A stretch of DNA of 6,051 nucleotides, from positions 12,514 to 18,564 of the forward strand of contig PBXW01000125.1 in assembly GCA_002727735.1 (NCBI GenBank), written 5' to 3'. Origin of the DNA: Crocinitomicaceae bacterium (GTDB lineage: Bacteria; Bacteroidota; Bacteroidia; Flavobacteriales_D; Parvicellaceae). Below are positions 1 to 5,866 of the stretch, in pieces. Position 1 is the first letter of the stretch. Each line of letters begins with the position of its first letter. The position numbers were made by a program, and so were the translations under genes. The notes beneath the pieces were generated by a model. That model saw only the letters and a program-made list of their open reading frames with translations. It ran no database searches and was not told where the DNA came from.

Positions 1-470
1 AATTTTAATATCTCATCTCTTGAAAAAAATATTTCGTTTTTAAAGTTATCGAATTTTAAATTCATTTCAAAATGAAAGCATGCGGCATGTGCAATATGAA
101 TATTTCTTGGATAAAATTTCATATATGAATACTTTTCTGAGTCATCTATTTGATTCCTGAAAGATTTTATGCTTTCTCCTTGCAAAAAGTTTAGCATACT
201 TAATAAAATATTCTTATTAATAAATTTATTTAAATCGAACAATTTATAAATTTTTGGGTTATTCAAAAATAATTCAGGATAATTTGAAAATACAATAATC
301 TTAAATTTCTTTTCATAAATTTTTGAAATTACGCCAGTCATATATAAATGATCACCAATAGCGTTTCCGTATCTATAAATTATTAAATAATTGAATTTTT
401 TTAGTACATTATTAACTTTCTTAATGAAAAAATTATAAAACTTTTTGGAAAAAGTTTTTAATTTAAGCAT
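1..470 (-). CDS. GT9 / heptosyltransferase-like glycosyltransferase, N-terminal part (runs off left edge)
   Basis: The frame is open from ATG at 470 to the window edge, giving 156 codons without a stop. Family 9 glycosyltransferases are usually about 350 residues, so less than half is present. The N-terminus has the family's opening pattern: a hydrophobic strand, then RYGNAIGDHLYMTG at residues 33-46, equivalent to the R-x-G-x-IGD-x-x-x-x-T start of ADP-heptose:LPS heptosyltransferases. A strand (KIIVFSNYPELF) and an 'NNPKI' segment follow, as in the family's first Rossmann half. Around residues 125-150 a His-containing helix and an IFFSRDE-like segment also resemble family members. The spacing between Arg33 and GD is one residue longer than in typical WaaC/WaaF. 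The ATG lies inside the end of hldE with an 8-base overlap (ATGCTTAA), so translational coupling is likely. The likely role is cytoplasmic transfer of heptose or another sugar to a lipid-linked or core acceptor; the exact donor is not readable. The family call is fairly secure, the substrate is inferred from hldE next door. Confidence 0.7.
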   Translation of the reverse strand, partial: MLKLKTFSKKFYNFFIKKVNNVLKKFNYLIIYRYGNAIGDHLYMTGVISKIYEKKFKIIVFSNYPELFLNNPKIYKLFDLNKFINKNILLSMLNFLQGESIKSFRNQIDDSEKYSYMKFYPRNIHIAHAACFHFEMNLKFDNFKNEIFFSRDEILK

Positions 471-1497
471 TTGTACTAATTTTTTTTTCAATTAATTTTG
501 AAGTACTATAATCTTTTAGTTTTTTTATGATTTTTACTTTACCACGATTTTTTGTAACAAAATCATACCCCACAACCTCCTCGAGTTTATAATCTGAACC
601 TTTAAATAAAATATTGGGTATAATTTTCTTTATCGTGTTAATTGGTGTTTTTTCATCAAAAGAGATAATATCATCCACACAGGATATTAATTTAATTAAT
701 TCTATTCTCTTTGATAGCTTAATTCGTGGTCTATTATTTCCTTTTAATTTTCTAACAGAATTATCTGAATTTATTAATACTAAAAGTTTATCACACTGTT
801 CTTTCGCTAACTTAAACAAGTGCAAATGTCCTGAATGAAGAATGTCAAAACATCCGTTAGTAATTCCAATTTTGAATTTAGCTAATTTCCATAATTTTAT
901 TTTCAAATTTAGTGTGGTTTTATTTTCAATACAAAATTTACCTAAAATATTTTGAAATTCTTTAAAACTTAAAATCGCTGTATGTTTTTTCTGTACAATC
1001 TTGATGCAAGCGTAAGATGAAATTTTTAAAGATGAAATGACATCAATTTTATTAGAAATTAAAAATGAAAATAATGCTATAAAAGTATCACCAGCTCCAG
1101 TAACATCGTATACATTCACACTTTCTTGAGAAATATTAATGTTTTTTTTACTTTTAGAATAGATAGTGATACCCTTAGATCCTTTGGTAACTATAAAAGC
1201 ATCACACTTAGTTTTTTTAATTAATTTTAAAATAGATTTTTTATTTAATTTTAATTTTTCATAATCAAAAAAATTATTAAACTCTGTTTGGTTAGGACAT
1301 ATAAAATTTGAACCCTTATATACTTTAATGTTTTTATTTTTTGGATCTGTAAATATAATTTTATTATTATTTCTGAAAATTTTAATTACATTTTCAATTA
1401 AAGTTGGTGTCAAAAACCCTTTAAAATAATCTGATATTATTAGAGATTGAAATTTATTTATATTTTTTTTTATAAACTTTAAAATTTGTAATTCGTC
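463..1497 (-). CDS. hldE: HldE, C-terminal piece: rest of heptose kinase plus ADP-heptose nucleotidyltransferase domain (frame-shifted from its N-terminus)
   Basis: This frame continues the kinase begun at 1888. From 1497 it reads DELQILKF, then LIISDYFKGFL, which matches the family's 'LVLSDYAKG' strand. Numbered on the repaired 474-residue protein (E. coli HldE is 477), the PfkB-type signature DVTGAGDT lies at 261-268 with the catalytic Asp at about 267. The nucleotidyltransferase domain follows, with NGCFDILHSGH at 344-354 (HxGH at 351-354), NSD at 373-375, RKLKG just after, and a closing STS motif matching 'YSTT' in E. coli. Both activities are recognisable: phosphorylation of D-glycero-D-manno-heptose 7-phosphate at C1, and transfer of AMP to give ADP-heptose. 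The first start-like codon is TTG at 1413, in the middle of the kinase, and the piece has no internal Met. Independent translation is therefore unlikely to give a useful enzyme. The stop overlaps the start of the downstream GT9-like gene. Family identity is very secure; whether the gene is functional depends on the frameshift at 1498-1508. Confidence 0.88.
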   Translation of the reverse strand, partial: DELQILKFIKKNINKFQSLIISDYFKGFLTPTLIENVIKIFRNNNKIIFTDPKNKNIKVYKGSNFICPNQTEFNNFFDYEKLKLNKKSILKLIKKTKCDAFIVTKGSKGITIYSKSKKNINISQESVNVYDVTGAGDTFIALFSFLISNKIDVISSLKISSYACIKIVQKKHTAILSFKEFQNILGKFCIENKTTLNLKIKLWKLAKFKIGITNGCFDILHSGHLHLFKLAKEQCDKLLVLINSDNSVRKLKGNNRPRIKLSKRIELIKLISCVDDIISFDEKTPINTIKKIIPNILFKGSDYKLEEVVGYDFVTKNRGKVKIIKKLKDYSTSKLIEKKISTNA

Positions 1498-1888
1498 TTT
1501 TTTTTTTTAATTTAGAATAAGTTTCATCGTCTAATCTGCAAAATTGATGATCATTTTGCACTATTCTTTTTTTAATTGGTGATGAATAGTCTTTATCTAA
1601 TATAATTTTAAATCTAATTTTATTTTTTTTTAATAATTTTCTAATTTTTTTTGATGCTGAATCATTTGATAGTTTAGAAATTAAAAAAGGTGAACCTCCG
1701 ACAGACTTAATATTATTAGCCACATTTGCTGCGCCACCTAATAAATCCATAGACTTTATAGGCTTTAATACAGGCACAGGTCTTTCTGGTGAAATTTTTA
1801 AAACATCAGTTGTTTGGAAAATATCTAAAAAGATATCTCCTAAAATAAGTATGTCTTTATTAAAATTTAATTTATAATTTGTCATCAT
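1454..1888 (-). CDS. hldE: HldE, N-terminal piece of the heptose 7-phosphate kinase domain, ending early after a frameshift
   Basis: Translation from ATG at 1888 (a second ATG lies at 1885) gives the start of a PfkB/ribokinase-fold heptose kinase. It has LGDIFLDIF at residues 16-24, SPERPVPV at 33-40 and the substrate-binding GGAANVANNI at 51-60. All are strongly conserved with E. coli HldE (GDVMLD, SPEAPVPV, GGAANVAMNI). The match continues to about residue 127 (QFCRLDDETYSKL). There the frame meets 11 consecutive A, and the remaining residues (RRITNFKVYKKKYK) are unrelated to the family before a stop at 1454-1456. Losing one A from the run, or adding two, gives L-K-K-K-D-E-L and joins the piece in phase to the frame ending at 463. 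As read, this piece lacks the catalytic GAGD motif and the whole cytidylyltransferase-fold domain, so it should be inactive alone. Upstream are 54 bases shared with the divergent methyltransferase gene. No Shine-Dalgarno sequence is visible. Confidence 0.85.
   Translation of the reverse strand: MMTNYKLNFNKDILILGDIFLDIFQTTDVLKISPERPVPVLKPIKSMDLLGGAANVANNIKSVGGSPFLISKLSNDSASKKIRKLLKKNKIRFKIILDKDYSSPIKKRIVQNDHQFCRLDDETYSKLKKKRRITNFKVYKKKYK
1498..1508. repeat. T11/A11 homopolymer at the hldE frame break
   Basis: Eleven consecutive T on the plus strand are eleven A in the hldE coding strand, followed by GAC. In the upstream frame the run reads TTA AAA AAA AAA AGA. The conserved downstream frame needs GAC as a codon, which 10 or 13 A would give. 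The run is therefore the exact site where the reading frame is lost. Possible causes are a sequencing or assembly error, a slipped-strand (phase-variable) mutation, or RNA polymerase slippage that restores a fraction of in-frame mRNA. Confidence 0.9.
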
Positions 1889-1906
1889 TGGTGTTTATAA
1901 TAATAT
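1879..1906 (+). promoter_or_regulatory. Possible sigma-70-type promoter for the methyltransferase gene
   Basis: TTGTCA at 1879-1884 is one mismatch from TTGACA. It is followed after 16 bases by TAATAT at 1901-1906, which has four of six matches to TATAAT. A perfect TATAAT also occurs at 1896-1901 but without a good -35 at standard spacing. The predicted start would leave about 30 bases of leader before the ATG at 1943, and the -35 would overlap the first codons of hldE. In sequence this AT-rich such matches arise often by chance. Confidence 0.25.
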
Positions 1907-1942
1907 ACAAAAGTCACTAAATATAAAAAAATAAATTATAAA

Positions 1943-2590
1943 ATGAAAAGAATATATTATTTAATTTTAACATTATATAGAATCCTTAAATATTTATTAT
2001 CTGATACAAAAAGATATGCAAATATTCTATTTTTCGTTTTGATGTACCAGCCGAAAAAAATACTTGAAATTGGTGTTTATACAGGGAGGAGAGCAAAGGA
2101 AATGATAGATGCTGCAAAAGTATTTAATAATAAGATTGAATATTTTGGTTTTGATTTATTTGAAATGATGAATAAAAAAATATTAAAAGAGGAAATGAGC
2201 AAAATACCCAATTCAAAAAAAAATATTTATTCAAAACTGAGGAAAAGTGCCAAAATTAGATTATTCAAAGGTTACACCGATAATACTCTTCCGAAATTAA
2301 AGAATACAAAAGTAGATTTTATATTTATCGATGGAGGTCACGCAGTTAAAACAATAAATAGTGATTGGATTAAGTGTCAAAAATTTATTAAAAAAAATAC
2401 TATTGTTGTTTTTGATGATTATTATTTGAATGATAGTCGTATAATAAAAAAATTTGGTTGTAATATTGTTGTAAATAAAATTTCAAAAAAATTATTTGAA
2501 AAAAGATTATGTAAATTAACAGATAGCTTCTATTCTAATTACAATAATAAAGTATTGCAGTACAAAATGTATTATGTAAGAAAAAAATAA
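1943..2590 (+). CDS. Class I SAM-dependent methyltransferase (Methyltransf_24-like)
   Basis: This 215-residue protein has a Rossmann-type methyltransferase core. Motif I is ILEIGVYTGRRAKEM (residues 40-54), an E-x-G-x-x-x-G SAM-binding loop. An acidic residue ends the second strand (YFGFDLF, Asp71). The stretch LFKGYTDNTLPKL (107-119) matches the part of the family that leads into VDFIFIDGGHAVKTINSDW (124-142). The strand IVVFDDYY (154-161) follows. The DGGH and FDDY motifs are typical of small O-methyltransferases of the Methyltransf_24/TylF-like group found in glycan and secondary-metabolite clusters. The first 35 residues are hydrophobic and basic (aromatic and Leu-rich between two Lys/Arg groups), so they could hold the enzyme at the inner membrane, but there is no cleavable signal. 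The gene stands alone on the plus strand, 54 bases from divergent hldE, with only two bases between its stop and that of the convergent deacetylase. It probably methylates a sugar hydroxyl of the surface glycan; the acceptor is not readable from sequence. Confidence 0.78.
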   Translation: MKRIYYLILTLYRILKYLLSDTKRYANILFFVLMYQPKKILEIGVYTGRRAKEMIDAAKVFNNKIEYFGFDLFEMMNKKILKEEMSKIPNSKKNIYSKLRKSAKIRLFKGYTDNTLPKLKNTKVDFIFIDGGHAVKTINSDWIKCQKFIKKNTIVVFDDYYLNDSRIIKKFGCNIVVNKISKKLFEKRLCKLTDSFYSNYNNKVLQYKMYYVRKK

Positions 2591-2592
2591 AT

Positions 2593-3564
2593 TTACATTG
2601 AATTTTTAAACATAAATTTTGACATTAGAGCTTTAATATCAAGTTTAAATAGATGTTTTTGAAATGAATTATAGCTTGATTTTGCCATATACCTCTCTCC
2701 TGATAAAAGTGAAAATGATCTATCTTTAATTTTATTATTCAATGGAAGTAAATTAATCTTATTTTCTGAATAAAGAAATGCCTCGTAGTTATATTTTTTA
2801 AGCAATTCAATGGTATCTTTATTGAAATCACTTGCTGAACCAAAAGGTATAGAAAAAACTTTTGAGTTTTTAATATTTAATTGATTAATGAGTTTTTCGT
2901 TTTCAATTATTTCTATTTCTTGTTCTTCTTTTGAAAGTGAGGACATTACATAATGATTATATGTATGATTACCATAGGATATCAAAGGATGACTTTTTAG
3001 TTTGCTAGCATCCCTTAACGTAAATCTCATTCTTTCAGGAGATATTTTCTTCCATTGAAAATATTTGTCTAAAACAGTATCTATTTCTTTACTATTACAC
3101 TCAAAGCTTTTTGTCTGTGTATAAAAATTGCTTGTAATTATTTTTTTTTCATTGAAAAATTTTTCATCAAATTTTAAAAAATCTTCAACTAAATCAGAAT
3201 TTATTATATACCTGATTTTGTCTCGCCAAAGAGGTTTTTCAGTAATGGTCACTCCATTTAAATAAATTGTACATGGTACATTTAACGTTTCTAGGACTGG
3301 CAAGGCTTCTAGAAAAACACTATCATAGGCATCATCAAATGTAACAGCTAATTTACCAACTTTGTTTGATTTAGTGTTAAATAAAGTATCAACACTGACT
3401 ATATCAAAATAGTTTTTAAACCAATGAATTTGTTTATAAAGAGTTTCAGGATCTACATTGTGTAAGCCTTTTTCCATATTTATTGGAATATTTCTGTACG
3501 TTGCGTGATATAGTAAAATATGTGAAGAAAACAAAGGTTGAAATCTATTAAATAATTTATACAT
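2593..3564 (-). CDS. Polysaccharide deacetylase family protein (NodB homology / CE4)
   Basis: From ATG at 3564 the product is 323 residues; a TTG one codon earlier is a less likely start. The order of motifs is HILLYHA at residues 15-21, a 'VDPETLYKQIHWFK' segment (37-50) as in exopolysaccharide-type deacetylases, motif 1 LAVTFDDAY (72-80), and motif 2 NHTYNH (199-204). Near 236-244 comes VFSIPFGSA, the counterpart of the 'YPfG' motif. By family knowledge Asp77 is the catalytic base, and Asp78, His200 and His204 bind the metal. Motif 1 has Ala79 where Gly is usual. About 120 residues separate motifs 1 and 2, more than in compact NodB enzymes; the PLWRDKIRY segment (111-119) suggests the subgroup that normally carries such an insert. 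No signal peptide or clear membrane helix is visible, so it probably acts in the cytoplasm on a nucleotide- or lipid-linked sugar. It overlaps the upstream formyltransferase gene by 8 bases. It likely removes an N-acyl group; whether acetyl or formyl is open. Confidence 0.82.
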   Translation of the reverse strand: MYKLFNRFQPLFSSHILLYHATYRNIPINMEKGLHNVDPETLYKQIHWFKNYFDIVSVDTLFNTKSNKVGKLAVTFDDAYDSVFLEALPVLETLNVPCTIYLNGVTITEKPLWRDKIRYIINSDLVEDFLKFDEKFFNEKKIITSNFYTQTKSFECNSKEIDTVLDKYFQWKKISPERMRFTLRDASKLKSHPLISYGNHTYNHYVMSSLSKEEQEIEIIENEKLINQLNIKNSKVFSIPFGSASDFNKDTIELLKKYNYEAFLYSENKINLLPLNNKIKDRSFSLLSGERYMAKSSYNSFQKHLFKLDIKALMSKFMFKNSM

Positions 3565-4444
3565 CAATTTTTTTTCCGTTGTTTACTAAATATATTTCTG
3601 ACTGAGAATTGTTTTCAATATTTTCAATCGATTTAAATATTACATGCTTCTTATTTTTAAAATACTTGTAGGCAATATAATTATTCCAATCACTATTAAA
3701 AAAAAGATTTCCTTTCATCCATTGTTCGATGGAGTTTAAAGAATTCTTCTCAATATATCCTATACTTTCGATAACTTTTTTTGCTCCCAATTGGATACAT
3801 TTACAATTTATTGTTCCATAGTTATCGTTTTCATTTAATTCAGGTTGACAAGTAAAAAAAATATTTCCTGAATCTATACCTTCAGATAATTCGTGAACAG
3901 TGACACCAAACATATTGTATTTTTTTTTGACGATAGGCCACAAATTTGAATAGCCACCTCTAAAATATGGAGATAACCCAGTGTGTAGATTAATAACATG
4001 TTTTGCAGAATTTATAATTTCTTTTCCTATTAAACACGTCCCCATCACCAATATTATATCAGGTTTTAGTTCTCTAATTAATGACACATAGTAGGGATTG
4101 TTTATATTGGAGTATTCAGGTTTAACAGAAGTAATTAATAGATTGCTATATTGCTTAAGAAATTTTTTTTTAGATCCGTTAAAAAATAAATATTCTGCTT
4201 CATCTTTCTCTTTGATAAATTCGTTTCCATAATTTCTAAAATAAATATTTAATAATTTATTTTTAAGATAATTTATAAATTTTTTTTTTTTTAAGATTTT
4301 AAAGAACTTCTTTTTTTTGTTTAAATTGTTGTATATATTTTTCCCCCCAGTAAATACTCCTACAACATTATTTGTGTTCTTAATTACTTGATTGCAGAAA
4401 TAAAAATGACGATCTTTATCGTGAGTTAAAATAATGATCCTCAT
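3557..4444 (-). CDS. Formyltransferase-fold protein, likely sugar N-formyltransferase
   Basis: This 295-residue protein has the catalytic triad of the GART/Fmt formyltransferase fold. INLHTGLSPYFRGG (residues 151-164) carries the Asn152 and His154 pair. GVTVHELSEGIDSGNIFF (180-197) carries Asp191. The His-to-Asp spacing is 37, close to that in ArnA and methionyl-tRNA formyltransferase. ELKPDIILVMGTCLIGKEII (125-144) is the strand before the formyl-tetrahydrofolate site. The N-terminal THDKDRHFYFCNQVIKNTNNVVGVF (from residue 7) resembles a subgroup found in surface-glycan clusters. This is probably not Fmt: the C-terminal tRNA-binding domain is absent, and the neighbours are glycan genes. The likely reaction is transfer of formyl from N10-formyl-tetrahydrofolate to the amine of a nucleotide- or lipid-linked amino sugar. 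Residues 43-60 are extremely Lys-rich and include four Lys codons in a 13-A run, read here in frame. The stop overlaps the deacetylase start by 8 bases, so the two are likely translated together. The fold is secure; the substrate is inferred. Confidence 0.8.
   Translation of the reverse strand: MRIIILTHDKDRHFYFCNQVIKNTNNVVGVFTGGKNIYNNLNKKKKFFKILKKKKFINYLKNKLLNIYFRNYGNEFIKEKDEAEYLFFNGSKKKFLKQYSNLLITSVKPEYSNINNPYYVSLIRELKPDIILVMGTCLIGKEIINSAKHVINLHTGLSPYFRGGYSNLWPIVKKKYNMFGVTVHELSEGIDSGNIFFTCQPELNENDNYGTINCKCIQLGAKKVIESIGYIEKNSLNSIEQWMKGNLFFNSDWNNYIAYKYFKNKKHVIFKSIENIENNSQSEIYLVNNGKKIDV
4280..4292. repeat. T13/A13 homopolymer inside the formyltransferase gene
   Basis: Thirteen consecutive T on the plus strand are A13 in the coding strand. 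They form the last base of Leu51 (TTA) and four AAA Lys codons (52-55), followed by TTT. The frame is intact at this length. It is the longest homopolymer in the window, and a change of one base would stop the protein before its catalytic residues. Confidence 0.9.
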
Positions 4445-4575
4445 ATTATTTTGATCATATAACAGATATCATTTAACAACTCTATAATAAGAAAAGTATC
4501 AATCAACAAATTTTTTTGATAATTTGCTTCAAAAATATAAAATTAAAGACTTATTTGTAATAAATAATTAATCTA
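4445..4575. other. Divergent intergenic region between the formyltransferase and wzy-like genes
   Basis: These 131 bases separate the start codons of two divergent transcription units, so promoters for both should lie here. No RNA gene, small coding region or convincing terminator is visible. The minus-strand side has a reasonable promoter match (listed separately). On the plus side only isolated AT-rich boxes are seen, such as TATAAA at 4536-4541 lying 14 bases after TTGATA at 4516-4521, which is too close for a standard promoter. No ribosome binding site stands out before either start codon. Confidence 0.6.
4481..4509 (-). promoter_or_regulatory. Possible sigma-70-type promoter for the formyltransferase-deacetylase unit
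   Basis: Reading the minus strand, TTGTTG (4509-4504) is followed after exactly 17 bases by TATAGA (4486-4481). Each box has four of six consensus bases. Transcription would begin near 4474 and leave a leader of about 30 bases before the ATG at 4444. Position and spacing are good, but the high AT content makes chance matches common. Confidence 0.35.
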
Positions 4576-5847
4576 ATGATAACGAATTTATCAAACCAAA
4601 AAAATTATAACTTTATATTTGTAATTTTAATATTAAGTTTATTTTTACATGTTAGATTTTATACACCGCTAGTAATTATTAGGCCATTTGATCTTTTAAC
4701 CGTGATTATTTTTCTATTTTTTTTTTTTAAAGAAAATAAGGGTGAGCAAAATTTAAGTTCTGGATTCTATAATTTATTTCCTTATTTAATTATACATGCT
4801 TTGTTAGCTACTTTTATTAGTATTGAAAATTTCTTAAGGGAAACAATTCAAGTATTATTAGTTTTGATGTTTGCATACATTGCATCAAAGATGAAATATA
4901 AAATTGAATTTAAAAGAATTATTTTTTATTTATTAATCGGCTCAGCTGTAATAATGGGATATGTTATTGTTTGGCATTTATCAAATAATGTTTGGACAGG
5001 CTGGAAAAGATTGCCTGATTCAAGAATTCTATACACTGTTTTTTCAGTTTTTTTGTTTGGCTATTTAAATATAGTTAAAGAAAATGAAATAAATAAAGCT
5101 AAGATATATTTTATTTTTTCACTTTTTTTTATAATTCTATTGTTCTCTGGTGAGAGAAAAGCCTTATTGGTTTTTTTATTTTTATTCTTAATGCATTATG
5201 CTTATGGCTCTCCATTTAAAATAATTATTGGATTAATTTTAAGTTATTTTTTTATTTTATTTTTATCAAATAATATTGAAAATAATTATATATCCAGAAT
5301 GCTTCAAAGCATTTTACAAATTGCTAAGCCTGGTGACGTTGATTCAATTATTCAAGGAGCAATACCACAGGATATAATCTCATATAGCAATTTACAAAGA
5401 GCATATGTATTTGATTTTTCAAAAAAATTAATTTTAGAAAATCCATTTTTAGGTATTGGAACTAATAATTTTGTGCCAATATTAAAAGATGAATTTTATT
5501 ATCTCCCAAATTCATGGATACAGGGAATTCACAATGAATTTTTAAGAGTATGTGTTGAAAATGGATTATTTGGATTAGTATTGTATTTAATAATATGGAT
5601 TAAAAGCTGGTCAAATACTAGAAAGATTTTAAAAAAAGCTAAAAAAGATGGATTTATAAATAAAAGACAATTTGTTTTCATTTTATATTCAATCTACGTG
5701 ACAATGGCAACTTATGTAGGAACAGAAGCTTCAGCTAACAGATCATTTATAATTTTGGTTTTTATATCTATCTTGCCCGATTATCTTAATCACTATTTTA
5801 CTTCAAAAAAAAATAATAACATTCATTCATCTATTAAGGTACTTTAA
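4576..5847 (+). CDS. O-antigen ligase/polymerase family membrane protein (Wzy/WaaL-like)
   Basis: This 423-residue protein is dominated by hydrophobic segments, at roughly residues 12-27, 33-51, 66-82, 91-103, 114-134, 151-166, 177-190, 194-208, 214-231, 330-345, 365-383 and 390-404. A large soluble loop lies at about 232-328. That layout is typical of the Wzy_C (PF04932) family. The motif SGERKALLVF (191-200) corresponds to the family's 'SGSRGAxL' helix start. The loop holds ENPFLGIGTNNF (288-299) and HNEFLRVCVENGLFG (319-333), matching the 'NPxxGxGxxxF ... HNxxLxxxxExGxxG' signature. His319 is the counterpart of the essential periplasmic His of WaaL ligases. The protein would act at the periplasmic face of the inner membrane on undecaprenyl-linked glycan, either polymerising repeats or ligating chains to lipid A-core. 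Sequence alone does not separate Wzy from WaaL. The ATG at 4576 lies just ahead of the first hydrophobic segment. A T12 run encodes Phe48-51. A GT2 gene follows 19 bases downstream. Confidence 0.82.
   Translation: MITNLSNQKNYNFIFVILILSLFLHVRFYTPLVIIRPFDLLTVIIFLFFFFKENKGEQNLSSGFYNLFPYLIIHALLATFISIENFLRETIQVLLVLMFAYIASKMKYKIEFKRIIFYLLIGSAVIMGYVIVWHLSNNVWTGWKRLPDSRILYTVFSVFLFGYLNIVKENEINKAKIYFIFSLFFIILLFSGERKALLVFLFLFLMHYAYGSPFKIIIGLILSYFFILFLSNNIENNYISRMLQSILQIAKPGDVDSIIQGAIPQDIISYSNLQRAYVFDFSKKLILENPFLGIGTNNFVPILKDEFYYLPNSWIQGIHNEFLRVCVENGLFGLVLYLIIWIKSWSNTRKILKKAKKDGFINKRQFVFILYSIYVTMATYVGTEASANRSFIILVFISILPDYLNHYFTSKKNNNIHSSIKVL
4717..4728. repeat. T12 homopolymer inside the wzy-like gene
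   Basis: Twelve consecutive T encode Phe48-Phe51 in the second hydrophobic segment of the membrane protein. The run is in frame at this length. Gain or loss of one base would truncate the protein near its N-terminus. Confidence 0.9.
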
Positions 5848-5866
5848 TTGATAACTTTTTTATATT

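Noticed and set aside
614..838. A 74-codon open frame on the plus strand.
   Set aside because: It lies entirely antisense to the strongly conserved nucleotidyltransferase domain of hldE, its translation resembles no known family, and it has no ribosome binding site. It is a shadow of hldE.
463..1413. A stand-alone nucleotidyltransferase gene starting at TTG 1413.
   Set aside because: The conserved reading continues upstream of 1413 into the kinase (SDYFKG strand). The TTG is in the middle of a domain, so this is the tail of hldE and not a separate gene.
2575..2625. A bidirectional terminator between the convergent methyltransferase and deacetylase genes.
   Set aside because: The stops are two bases apart and only short, AT-only complementary stretches are present; no stable GC-containing stem is visible.
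3557..4444. Methionyl-tRNA formyltransferase (fmt).
   Set aside because: The catalytic Asn/His/Asp set is shared, but the C-terminal tRNA-binding domain is missing, the N-terminus differs, and the gene is coupled to a polysaccharide deacetylase.
4497..4521. Inverted repeat TATCAA/TTGATA with a 13-base loop in the divergent intergenic region, a possible operator.
   Set aside because: Six-base AT-rich arms are expected by chance in such sequence, the loop is long, and no regulator gene is present to support it.
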